From: Myxococcus terminator_A
GTDB taxonomy: Bacteria > Myxococcota > Myxococcia > Myxococcales > Myxococcaceae
DNA length: 64,000 nt
NCBI GenBank assembly: GCA_049194865.1
Contig: JBLZWL010000016.1
Coordinates: 1 to 64,000 of the forward strand
Reading direction: 5' to 3'
Positions 15,929-23,592 of this stretch are shown in pieces (position 1 is the stretch's first letter; each line of letters opens with the position of its first letter). The translations under genes were made by a program, and so were the position numbers. The notes under the pieces are model-generated. The model had not been told where the DNA came from and did not search any database. It saw only the letters and a list, made by a program, of their open reading frames with translations.

Positions 15929-16732
15929 ATGAAGCGTTTCCCCGCCGAGTTCGCCGACCTCCTCACCGCCAAGGGCCGCCGCATCCTGGAGGGGCGGGAC
16001 GCGTCGGTGTCGGGCGCGCTGCTGGACCCCGCGCGCCGCTTCGTCTCCCTCCAGGGCGTGGTGGACGCGACTCGCGCCGCCGCCTGTCGCAACGCGCTCG
16101 ACGCGGCCCTCAACGACACCCTGGTGCCCATGGAGGACCCCATCCCCTTCGACTCCATCTCCGGGATGACGATGAACTACATGGAGCTGCTGCCCAAGAC
16201 GGTCCGCGTGCGCACGGCGCTCCTGGAGAGCCGGCGCTCCCGCTCCTGGCGCGCGGCGGAAGCGGTGGGGCTCACCACCATGCTGCGCTCGGACACCTTC
16301 GCCGCCTTCGCCGCGTCCGTCAGTGGCCGCGTGCTGCGCCGCAAGTGGGGCATCCAGGTGCTGTGCTACGGCCCCGGCGACTACTCCGGCCCGCACAACG
16401 ACCACCACCCGGAAGAGGTCGAGGCCCGCGACGGCTACGTGGACATGCACGTGAGCCTCACCATGCCGGGTGTGGACCACCAGTACCTCGTCTATGAAAA
16501 GGACGGGCACCTGTCCGAGCTGACGCGCGTGAGCACCGTGGGCGGCATCACCGTGTACCGGCTGCCCTTCTGGCACTACACGACGCCGCTGCTCGCCCGG
16601 CGAGGCAAGGAGGACCAGTCCCGCAGGTGGGTGCTGCTGGGGACCTTCCTCGACGCCGCTCCCCAGGCCCGTCCGTCCTCCACCGTACCTCCGCCAGGGA
16701 CAGGGGCCCGTCCGCCCGCTCGGGGGACGTGA
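15929..16732 (+). CDS. Putative 2OG-Fe(II)-type oxygenase
   Basis: A 267-aa soluble protein. The likely iron-binding segment is YSGPHNDHHPEE, with an HxD pair, followed by the beta strands VDMHVSLTMPGVDHQYLVYE and then VGGITVYRLPFWHYTTPL, which could supply the distal His, and RRWVLLGTFLDA. This arrangement is that of 2-oxoglutarate/iron dioxygenases, though the fold assignment is by motif only. The last 25 residues are Pro/Arg-rich and may be a disordered tail. It lies 45 bp before the M18 aminopeptidase gene on the same strand. Confidence 0.6.
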   Translation: MKRFPAEFADLLTAKGRRILEGRDASVSGALLDPARRFVSLQGVVDATRAAACRNALDAALNDTLVPMEDPIPFDSISGMTMNYMELLPKTVRVRTALLESRRSRSWRAAEAVGLTTMLRSDTFAAFAASVSGRVLRRKWGIQVLCYGPGDYSGPHNDHHPEEVEARDGYVDMHVSLTMPGVDHQYLVYEKDGHLSELTRVSTVGGITVYRLPFWHYTTPLLARRGKEDQSRRWVLLGTFLDAAPQARPSSTVPPPGTGARPPARGT

Positions 16733-16777
16733 TTCGGACGTGGCGAGACGCCCGCCAGCGGTTAGCTTCGGGCCCAC

Positions 16778-18088
16778 ATGAGCCCCACCGACACCGATGC
16801 CCTGGCCGATGACCTGCTCGCGTACATCGATGCCTCGCCCACGCCGTACCACGCGGTGCGCGAGACGGCCCGCCGCCTGGAGCAGGCCGGCTATCGCGCC
16901 CTGGACGAGCGCGAGTCCTGGACGCTGAAGCCCGGTGAGCGCGTCTACGTCACCCGGGGCGACACCAGCATCGCCGCCTTCCACCTCGGCACCGCGCCGG
17001 TGGACCGGGCGGGCTTCCGGCTGGTCGGCTCCCACACCGACTCGCCCAACCTGCGGCTCAAGCCCAACGCCCAGGTCACGAAGAACGGCTACCAGCAGCT
17101 CGGCGTCGAAATCTACGGCGGGGTGCTGCTGCACACCTGGACGGACCGAGACTTGTCGCTCGCCGGCCGCGTGGTGCTGCTCGAGGGCGGCAAGCCCCGG
17201 GGCCACCTGGTGGACTTCCGCAAGCCGCTGTTGCGCGTGCCCAACCTGGCCATCCACCTCAACCGGGGGGTGAACACGGAGGGCCTCAAGCTCAACCCGC
17301 AGGAGCAGATGGTGCCCGTGCTGGGCCTGGAGAGCGCGGGCGCCTTCGACCTGCGCGCCTTGCTGGTGAAGGAGCTGGCGAAGGGGGGCGTGAAGGCGGA
17401 GGCCGCCGACATCCTCGGCTACGACTTGTGTCTCTATGACTTGCAGCCGTCCACTCGCTCGGGCGTGCATGAGGAGTTCCTCCATGCGCCGCGCCTGGAC
17501 AACCTCGCGAGCTGCCATTCGAGCCTGACGGCGCTGCTCACCGGCCCCGCCTCGCGCGAGGCCACCAGCGGCGTCATCCTGTTCGACCACGAGGAGGTGG
17601 GCAGCCGCAGCGCGCAGGGCGCCGCGTCTCCCTTCCTGCGCACGTTGCTGGAGCGCCTCACGCTGAGCCTCTCGGACGGAAAGCCCGACGCGTTCCACCG
17701 CGCCATGGCCCAGTCCTTCCTGGTCAGCGCGGACATGGCGCACGCGGTGCACCCCAACTACGCGTCGCTGCACGAGCCCAAGCACCAGCCGCAGATGGGC
17801 GCCGGGCCCGTCATCAAGTCGAACGTGAATCAGTCCTACGCCACCGATGGCGAGTCCTGGGCGTACTTCGCCGCGCTGTGTCGCGAGGCGGGGGTGACGC
17901 CGCAGCACTTCGTCACGCGCACGGACCTGGGATGCGGCAGCACCATCGGCCCGATTACGGCGGGACAGCTCGGCATCCGCACCGTGGACGTGGGCAACCC
18001 CATGTTGTCCATGCACTCCATCCGGGAGATGGCGTGCGCGTCCGATGTGGCGGCGATGGTGGCCGTGCTGCGCCGCCTCTTCGCGTGA
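16778..18088 (+). CDS. apeB: M18 family aminopeptidase
   Basis: A 436-aa cytoplasmic zinc aminopeptidase, usual length for M18. Recognisable pieces are the substrate-side start YIDASPTPYHAVRE, the first metal His in VGSHTDSPNLRLKP, the bridging Asp in APRLDNLAS, the catalytic Glu pair in FDHEEVGSRS, the later Asp in VSADMAHAVHPNY, and the C-terminal SMHSIREMAC with the last His. M18 enzymes clip N-terminal, often acidic, residues from peptides. Start ATG 16778 matches the family N-terminus. Confidence 0.9.
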   Translation: MSPTDTDALADDLLAYIDASPTPYHAVRETARRLEQAGYRALDERESWTLKPGERVYVTRGDTSIAAFHLGTAPVDRAGFRLVGSHTDSPNLRLKPNAQVTKNGYQQLGVEIYGGVLLHTWTDRDLSLAGRVVLLEGGKPRGHLVDFRKPLLRVPNLAIHLNRGVNTEGLKLNPQEQMVPVLGLESAGAFDLRALLVKELAKGGVKAEAADILGYDLCLYDLQPSTRSGVHEEFLHAPRLDNLASCHSSLTALLTGPASREATSGVILFDHEEVGSRSAQGAASPFLRTLLERLTLSLSDGKPDAFHRAMAQSFLVSADMAHAVHPNYASLHEPKHQPQMGAGPVIKSNVNQSYATDGESWAYFAALCREAGVTPQHFVTRTDLGCGSTIGPITAGQLGIRTVDVGNPMLSMHSIREMACASDVAAMVAVLRRLFA

Positions 18089-18094
18089 GCAGGG

Positions 18095-19108
18095 GTGTCA
18101 AAAGCCGGCCGGGGAAATGATAGATCTCCGCGTGTGACTTGGCCGCGCGCGGGAGGTCCCTGGTGGTGCGAGGCGCCCTGGAAGCGGGTTCTCCCCCGCC
18201 AGGGCGCACCGCTCGGCCTCTCCCTCCCCGGGGGCAAGGTCGAGCGCTCCCGGCGCTACCTCGCGCGAGTCTTCCGCTGGCTCTCCCAGCCGCGCACCGT
18301 GCTGCACGTGGGGCTGGCCGGCTCGCACCGCTGCATCGTCAGCCAGGACGACGAGGGCCGGCGCTACCTCCAGTTCGGCTGGGACAGCGCCTACCAGAGC
18401 GTGATGGGGCAGGGCTTCCCGCTGCGCCTGGAGCTCGAATACACGCAGGGCATGATTGGCGGCGTGGCCTTCGTGGCCAATCCGCAGCGCATCCTGATGA
18501 TTGGCGTGGGCGGCGGCTCGCTGCCCATGTTCCTTCGCGCCGCGCTGCCCCAGACGCGCATCGACGCGGTGGACTCCGACGCGGAGGTGCTGGAGGTCGC
18601 CCGGCGCTACTTCGGCTTCCGCGAGGACGCGCTCCTGCACGCGCACGTGGCCGACGGGCGCCGCTTCATCGAGACTCCCGGGCCCGCCTACGACGTCATC
18701 CTCCTGGATGCCTATGGCCCCCGGGGCATGCCCAAGGCGCTGGCGACGTGGGAGTTCCTCCAGGCAGCCAAGGCTCGGCTCACTCCCGACGGCGCGGTGG
18801 TGAGCAACGTGCACCGCTCACCCAATCCGCTGTACCCGGCGATGCTCCAGACATGGCAGGCGAGCTTCGCGCAGCTGCACGCGTTTGACTCGCAGACGAC
18901 GGCCAACCGAGTCTTCGTGGGGCTGACGTCCACGCAGAAGGTGTCGCGTGGCGCGCTGAAGGCCCGCGCCGGTCGGCTGGCCCGCGCCGCGCGCTTCAAC
19001 CTGCGCGCGCTGATGTCCCGAAGGTTCGAGGACCGCGAGGTCCGCCGCGCCACCACGGAGGGACGTCCGCTCCCTTCGCTGGACCTCGTGCTGCACGACG
19101 AGGACTGA
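18095..19108 (+). CDS. Spermidine synthase-like methyltransferase-fold protein
   Basis: A protein of up to 337 aa with a Rossmann methyltransferase core: ILMIGVGGGSLPMFLRAALP (nucleotide-binding loop), IDAVDSDAEVLEVARRYFGF (acidic end of strand 2), HVADGRRFI and DVILLDAYG. This order is that of spermidine/putrescine aminopropyltransferases (PABS domain), but several bacterial relatives have no proven polyamine activity. The start is uncertain: GTG 18095 is the outermost, and GTG 18134 is equally possible. The first 40 residues are Trp/Arg/Pro-rich. It starts just after the M18 gene and may be cotranscribed. Confidence 0.72.
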   Translation: MSKAGRGNDRSPRVTWPRAGGPWWCEAPWKRVLPRQGAPLGLSLPGGKVERSRRYLARVFRWLSQPRTVLHVGLAGSHRCIVSQDDEGRRYLQFGWDSAYQSVMGQGFPLRLELEYTQGMIGGVAFVANPQRILMIGVGGGSLPMFLRAALPQTRIDAVDSDAEVLEVARRYFGFREDALLHAHVADGRRFIETPGPAYDVILLDAYGPRGMPKALATWEFLQAAKARLTPDGAVVSNVHRSPNPLYPAMLQTWQASFAQLHAFDSQTTANRVFVGLTSTQKVSRGALKARAGRLARAARFNLRALMSRRFEDREVRRATTEGRPLPSLDLVLHDED

Positions 19109-19121
19109 CTTCGCCGCCGCG

Positions 19122-21152
19122 TCAGGACAGCGAGCGAGTCAGCCGCTGCTCACGGGCCTCGCTCAGCGTGCCGACGTCCAGCAGGGCCGCGAGCTTCTCC
19201 TGCGTGGAGAGGGGCTCGGCGTCGCCGCCCAGGAGCTTGCGTCGCGCGGACTCCAGGGCAGCTGGGGAGGTGTGCTCGGCGAGCCCCGGCTGAGACTCCA
19301 GCAACGCCAGGTGCAGCGCGTGCGTCTTGGCGTCGGTGAGCACCCGTTCAATGGCGTCCGGCACCGGCTCCACCGCGTGCTCCTCGGTGATGGCCTGCGC
19401 GCGCTCCAGCACCTCGGGCGGCTCCGTCTCCTCGGGCAGGAGGAACAGCCCCCGGCGCGCGGCCCACATCCCCAGCGAGGAGCGCGCCGTCAGCACCGTG
19501 AGGGGCACCGAGAGCAGCAGGCCCGCGACCACCGGAATCAACCACGCCACCAGCGACGTGGACACCAGGGAGGCCACCAAGACGAGCCCCACGCCCGCCG
19601 CCACGTGCGCCGCGTGACGCCGCGCCGCCTCCGCCCAGGGCAGGTCCGCGTCCTCGCGCTGCTGGCTGGACCAGTTCACCCGGTAGCCCAGAATCGTCCC
19701 GAAGACGAAGTGCGACTGGAACAGCATCATCACCGGCGCCAGCAGCGAGGCCAACACGCTCTCCAGCAGCACGCTGAGCGTCAGCCGCACCCGGCCGCCC
19801 ATCTTCGCCGCCTCACCCGGGCGCACCAGCGCGAGCGTCAGGCCCAGCAGCTTGGGCGTCAGCAGCATCCCCATGGACACCGCGAACAGGCGCAGCGAGC
19901 CCGGCGCATCGAAGGCCAGGCTCGCCGTGTCCAGCGAGTGCGCGTCCGCGTCCAAGAAGAAGCGGTCATGCAGCGCCGCCACCAGTCCCGACAACAGGAA
20001 CAGCAGCCACAGCGGCGAGGCGACGTACGACATGACGCCCATCAGGAAGTGGCCCCGGCTGAACGGATGCAGGCCCCCCGCCATGACCAGGCTCAGGTGC
20101 TGCAGGTTGCCCTGGCACCAGCGCCTGTCACGCTGCGCGTACGCGAGCAGGTTCGGCGGCGGCTGCTCGTAGCTGCCACCCAGCTCCGGCACCAGCCACA
20201 CCGTGTAGCCCGCGCGCCGCATCAGCGCCGCCTCGACGAAGTCGTGGCTGAGGATGTGTCCGCCGAAGGGCTGCTTGCCCGGGAGCACCGGCAGGCCGCA
20301 GTGGTTGATGAACGCCTCCGTGCGGATGATGGCGTTGTGGCCCCAGTAGTTGGACTCGCCCAGCTGCCACGCCGCCGCGCCCGCGGCGACAATGGGCCCG
20401 TACACCCGGCCCGCGAACTGTTGCAGCCGCGCGAACAGCGTGGTGCGGCCCACGTTCAGCGGCGGCGCCTGGAGGATGCCCGCGCGCGGGTTGAGCTCCA
20501 TCAGCCGCGCCATCTTCACCAGCGTGCGGCCGTCCATCAGGCTGTCGGCGTCCAGCACCACCGTGAAGTCGTAGCGGCGTCCCCACCGCTCGCAGAAGTC
20601 GCCGAGGTTGCCCGCCTTCTTGCCCGTGTTGTCCGTGCGCCGCCGGTAGAAGATGCGTCCCTGGCCGCCCACCCGGCGGCACAAGTCGGCCCAGGCCAGC
20701 TCCTCCGCCACCCACGCCTCCGCGCGCGTGGAGTCGCTCAGCACGTAGAAGTCGAAGGCGTCCAGGTGCCCGGTGGCCGCGACGGACTCGTACGTCGCCT
20801 GCACGTTGGCGAAGACGGAGGCCGGGTCCTCGTTGTGGATGGGCATCACCACCGACGTGCGCGACGCCAGGGGCAGGGCTTCTTCATCCACCGTGGGATA
20901 GCGCAGCCCGGGGAGCCGGGGGCCGAAGGCGAGCTGGAGGAAGCCCGCGATGGCCGTCCAGAAGGACAGCGAAATCCACCCGAAGCACAGCGCGAAGAGG
21001 AACACCAACACCACTTCCGGAGCCGACGTGCCCTGGGCGCTCAACAGGCGGTGCATCTCCAGCGTCCCCACGAGGGTGGTGACGGCCGCCAGGCCCAGGA
21101 CTCCGACGCGCCGCAACCCGGCGCTCTCGGGCGAAAACGAATGGGCTTCCAT
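19122..21152 (-). CDS. opgH: Glucans biosynthesis glucosyltransferase OpgH (MdoH), short form
   Basis: A 676-aa inner-membrane GT2 enzyme that polymerises glucose from UDP-glucose into the osmoregulated periplasmic glucan backbone. Conserved pieces match E. coli OpgH closely: MPIHNEDPASVFAN, FYRRRTDNTGKKAGN, the VVLDADSLM metal motif, QFAGRVYGP, QLGESNYWGHNAIIR, HILSHDFVEAALMRRAGY and QRDRRWCQGN. Membrane spans flank the catalytic domain. It is about 170 residues shorter than E. coli OpgH because the long cytoplasmic N-terminus is missing; a separate 164-aa gene directly upstream may replace it. Third gene of opgG-orf164-opgH. Confidence 0.93.
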   Translation of the reverse strand: MEAHSFSPESAGLRRVGVLGLAAVTTLVGTLEMHRLLSAQGTSAPEVVLVFLFALCFGWISLSFWTAIAGFLQLAFGPRLPGLRYPTVDEEALPLASRTSVVMPIHNEDPASVFANVQATYESVAATGHLDAFDFYVLSDSTRAEAWVAEELAWADLCRRVGGQGRIFYRRRTDNTGKKAGNLGDFCERWGRRYDFTVVLDADSLMDGRTLVKMARLMELNPRAGILQAPPLNVGRTTLFARLQQFAGRVYGPIVAAGAAAWQLGESNYWGHNAIIRTEAFINHCGLPVLPGKQPFGGHILSHDFVEAALMRRAGYTVWLVPELGGSYEQPPPNLLAYAQRDRRWCQGNLQHLSLVMAGGLHPFSRGHFLMGVMSYVASPLWLLFLLSGLVAALHDRFFLDADAHSLDTASLAFDAPGSLRLFAVSMGMLLTPKLLGLTLALVRPGEAAKMGGRVRLTLSVLLESVLASLLAPVMMLFQSHFVFGTILGYRVNWSSQQREDADLPWAEAARRHAAHVAAGVGLVLVASLVSTSLVAWLIPVVAGLLLSVPLTVLTARSSLGMWAARRGLFLLPEETEPPEVLERAQAITEEHAVEPVPDAIERVLTDAKTHALHLALLESQPGLAEHTSPAALESARRKLLGGDAEPLSTQEKLAALLDVGTLSEAREQRLTRSLS

Positions 21153-21176
21153 CGCGAGGCTCCGGAACTCCCCCGC

Positions 21177-21671
21177 TCAGCGGGAGATGGAGACGTCCGG
21201 CGCCGCTCCGCGCCACCAGCGGCGCAGCAGCTCACCGAACGGCCACAGCACGAGCTGCTGCTCGGGCATCACCGAGCTGACCTGCGCGGGCGCGGGCACC
21301 GGCACCGCCGCGCGCGCCGCCTTCACGAAGTCCTCCGGCGCCGAGGGCCGGGTGAGCAGCCGCGCGCCCCGGCTCGCGCCGTCGCACAGCACGAAGGCCG
21401 CGCGGCCTCGCGCCAGCAGGCCCGGACCCGAGTGCTCCAGACCCAGCACGCTCGAAAGCCACGTCTCCATGCGCGCCCGGGCCAGCGCCACCGCCGCCTG
21501 GGGCTGGGCTCCCTGAGCGCCGTAGCCGTCCAGCACCCACGCCGCCAGCGCGGACAGGTCCGCCTCGGCGCTGAAGCCGAAGCCGCGGAAGAAGGTGTCG
21601 ATGGCCGCGCGAGAACGCGGGACTGCCCACACGGTGGACGGGACGGAGGGGCAGGCGGTCAGCGTCGTCAC
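21177..21671 (-). CDS. Protein of unknown function between opgG and opgH, 164 aa
   Basis: The start GTG 21671 overlaps the opgG stop as GTGA, a translational-coupling arrangement, and the stop is 24 bp before opgH. The frame is open far upstream inside opgG, but only the part after 21671 is protein-like (AIDTFFRGFGFSAEADLSALAAWVLDG, ARMETWLSSVLGLEHSG, then a C-terminal LVLWPFGELLRRWWRG). It is soluble, alpha-helical and without a signal peptide. Position and the PFGELLRRWW end, which recalls NPVGRFWDRLRG in the N-terminal extension of E. coli OpgH, suggest it could be a detached OpgH N-terminal domain. That is inference. Confidence 0.7.
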   Translation of the reverse strand: MTTLTACPSVPSTVWAVPRSRAAIDTFFRGFGFSAEADLSALAAWVLDGYGAQGAQPQAAVALARARMETWLSSVLGLEHSGPGLLARGRAAFVLCDGASRGARLLTRPSAPEDFVKAARAAVPVPAPAQVSSVMPEQQLVLWPFGELLRRWWRGAAPDVSISR

Positions 21672-23260
21672 GGAATCCACAGGTAGCTCCAGGTCTCGGT
21701 GAGGGTCTCCGAGCCGCGCTTCAAGAACGCGCGCAGCTCGGTCGGTACCGCGGGTGAGGCGGGGTGCAGCTCGAAAGTCGCGCGCCAGCCGCCCGTGGGC
21801 GTGTGGCGCGTGGCGATGGGTCTCATGACCTTGCCCGAGCCGGCGCTGACGACGAGCTCCACGGGCGTGTCGCTCTCCTTCAGGTCCGGCACGGCGGAGA
21901 AGTCGATGACGAAGCGGCGCATGGGGCGCGCGTCCTTCAGCCTGGCGCCCTTCCACGAGTCGCCCGCGTCCAGGCGCGTGCTGACGACGGTGGCGGCCGT
22001 CACGGGCCACGGCGAGCGCGAGCCCCAGTGCAGCTTGTACGCGACGCGCAGCGAGTCGCCGGCCGCCAGCGGCTTCTGGGGCACCCAGAAGGCGACGATG
22101 TTGTCGTTCGTCTCGTCCGGCGTCGGCAGCTCCACCAGCCGCACCACGCCCGGGCCCCACTCGCCCACCGGCTCCACCCACGCGCTGGGGCGGCGCTCGT
22201 AGTGCGCCTCCAGGTCCTCGTAGTGGTTGAAGGCCGTGTCGCGCTGCAGGACGCCGAAGGCGCGCGGGCTGTCCACCTGGAAGCTGGAGACGTTGATGCG
22301 CTCGGGGTTCTGCAGGGGCCGCCAGAGCTGCTCGCCCGTGCGCGTCCAGACGAAGAGGCCGTCCGAGTCGTGCACCTCCGGCCGGAAGTCGTCGTAGTCG
22401 CCCCTGTCATTCTCCCCGAAGAGGTACATGCTCGTCAGCGGCGCCACGCCCAGCTGCTCCACCGGCTTGCGCGCGAAGACAGTGGCCTCCACCTCCATCA
22501 CCGTGTTCGCCCCGGGGATGACGGTGAAGCGAAACGCGCCGGTGACGCTGGGGCTGTCCATCAGCGCGTGCACGACGACGCGGTCCGCGCCGGGCGCGGG
22601 CTTCTCCAGCCACAGCTCACGGAAGGCGGGGAACTCCTCGGCGCGCGCCGTCGCCGTGTCGAGGGCGAGCCCGCGCGCGGACAGGCCATACAGGTTGCCC
22701 TGGCCCAGCGCGCGGAAGTAGCTGGCGCCCAGGAACACCACCAGCTCGTCGAAGAGGTCCGAGCGGTTCAGCGGATGCGACAGCCGCATGCCCGCGAAGC
22801 CATCCGCCTTCTTCAGCGGGCCGGGCTTCACCAGCGGGCCGTAGGTGAACAGCTCCGGCGAGAAGCGCAGCGGCGCCGCCTTGCCGCCGGACACCTCGTA
22901 CATGGCCACCGGGAACTGGAAGAAGAAGCCGGGGTGGAAGAACTGCGCCTGGAAGGGCAGCCCCGCCTCACGCCACTGCGCCTTCTCCGGACGGAAGCGG
23001 ATGTCCCGGTACGCGTCGTAGTCCAGCGTCCGGTAGGTCTCCGGCAGCGTCGACACGGGCTCCACATACGCCTGCGCCGCCTTCGCCCGCGCCCGCTCCA
23101 CCACCGTGTCGGCCGTGAAGGCCGTGGCACCGCGAGCCTGCGACGTGGACGAGGAGGGGGTCGCCGCGCACGCGGTCCCAGCCGTGGCCACCAGCGCCAC
23201 GCCCAGCCACCGCACGCACGCCGCGCGCGTCCCACCGTGCTTGTTCCTGTCCGCCGTCAC
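21668..23260 (-). CDS. opgG: Periplasmic glucan biosynthesis protein OpgG (MdoG)
   Basis: A 530-aa exported protein needed for glucan release and branching. The N-terminus has a basic region and hydrophobic stretch ending VATAGTACAA, an export signal; a lipid-modified Cys is possible but the lipobox is poor. The mature part follows the family: YRTLDYDAYRDIRFRPEKAQW, FQAQFFHPGFFF, RLSHPLNRSDLFDELVVFLGASYFRALGQG, LTSMYLFGENDRGDYDDFRPEVHDSDGL, and NDNIVAFWVPQ. Start GTG 23260 follows GGAGGAAT. First gene of the opg operon. Confidence 0.92.
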   Translation of the reverse strand: MTADRNKHGGTRAACVRWLGVALVATAGTACAATPSSSTSQARGATAFTADTVVERARAKAAQAYVEPVSTLPETYRTLDYDAYRDIRFRPEKAQWREAGLPFQAQFFHPGFFFQFPVAMYEVSGGKAAPLRFSPELFTYGPLVKPGPLKKADGFAGMRLSHPLNRSDLFDELVVFLGASYFRALGQGNLYGLSARGLALDTATARAEEFPAFRELWLEKPAPGADRVVVHALMDSPSVTGAFRFTVIPGANTVMEVEATVFARKPVEQLGVAPLTSMYLFGENDRGDYDDFRPEVHDSDGLFVWTRTGEQLWRPLQNPERINVSSFQVDSPRAFGVLQRDTAFNHYEDLEAHYERRPSAWVEPVGEWGPGVVRLVELPTPDETNDNIVAFWVPQKPLAAGDSLRVAYKLHWGSRSPWPVTAATVVSTRLDAGDSWKGARLKDARPMRRFVIDFSAVPDLKESDTPVELVVSAGSGKVMRPIATRHTPTGGWRATFELHPASPAVPTELRAFLKRGSETLTETWSYLWIP

Positions 23261-23592
23261 GCCAGATTCCTCCGAGTTCCGCTGAGGGGCCGAGCGGCTC
23301 CGGGAGACCTCCGGACCTCACTCGACTCCGCCACCCCGCAAGGCCTCCACGGTGCGGCGCGTCAGCCCTGAGCAACACGCGTACCAGCCCATGACGCGGT
23401 CGTTCATCCCTGGAATTTCTCCAGGAATCGCGAGCGCTTACTCGGAGAATTTAGTTTGAGGTCAATGAAACTGCGGGCTTGCGCGCTCGCCGTGGAAAGC
23501 GGCGTGGGCAAGGCCGTGGAAGCGCTGGGGAATAGAAGGACAGCCGGCGCGTGACTCTGTCCGATTCCTCCCCAGGTGGACCATGACCCGGA
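23261..23592. other. 332-bp gene-free spacer with opgG promoter region
   Basis: No credible gene. It holds an interrupted dyad CCTGGA-ATTTC-TCCAGG (23409-23425) and a locally AT-rich stretch (about 23440-23470). On the minus strand, facing opgG, this reads TTGACC with AT-rich sequence after it, a plausible -35 region, though no clean -10 is visible. The dyad would lie downstream of it and could be an operator. Confidence 0.35.

Noticed and set aside
15839..18016. A 725-codon minus-strand frame across the oxygenase and M18 genes
   Set aside because: It crosses two well-supported genes and has no family features.
19272..21686. An 804-codon plus-strand frame opposite opgH
   Set aside because: Arg/Gln/His-rich low-complexity product, a mirror of opgH codon bias, with no ribosome site or motifs.
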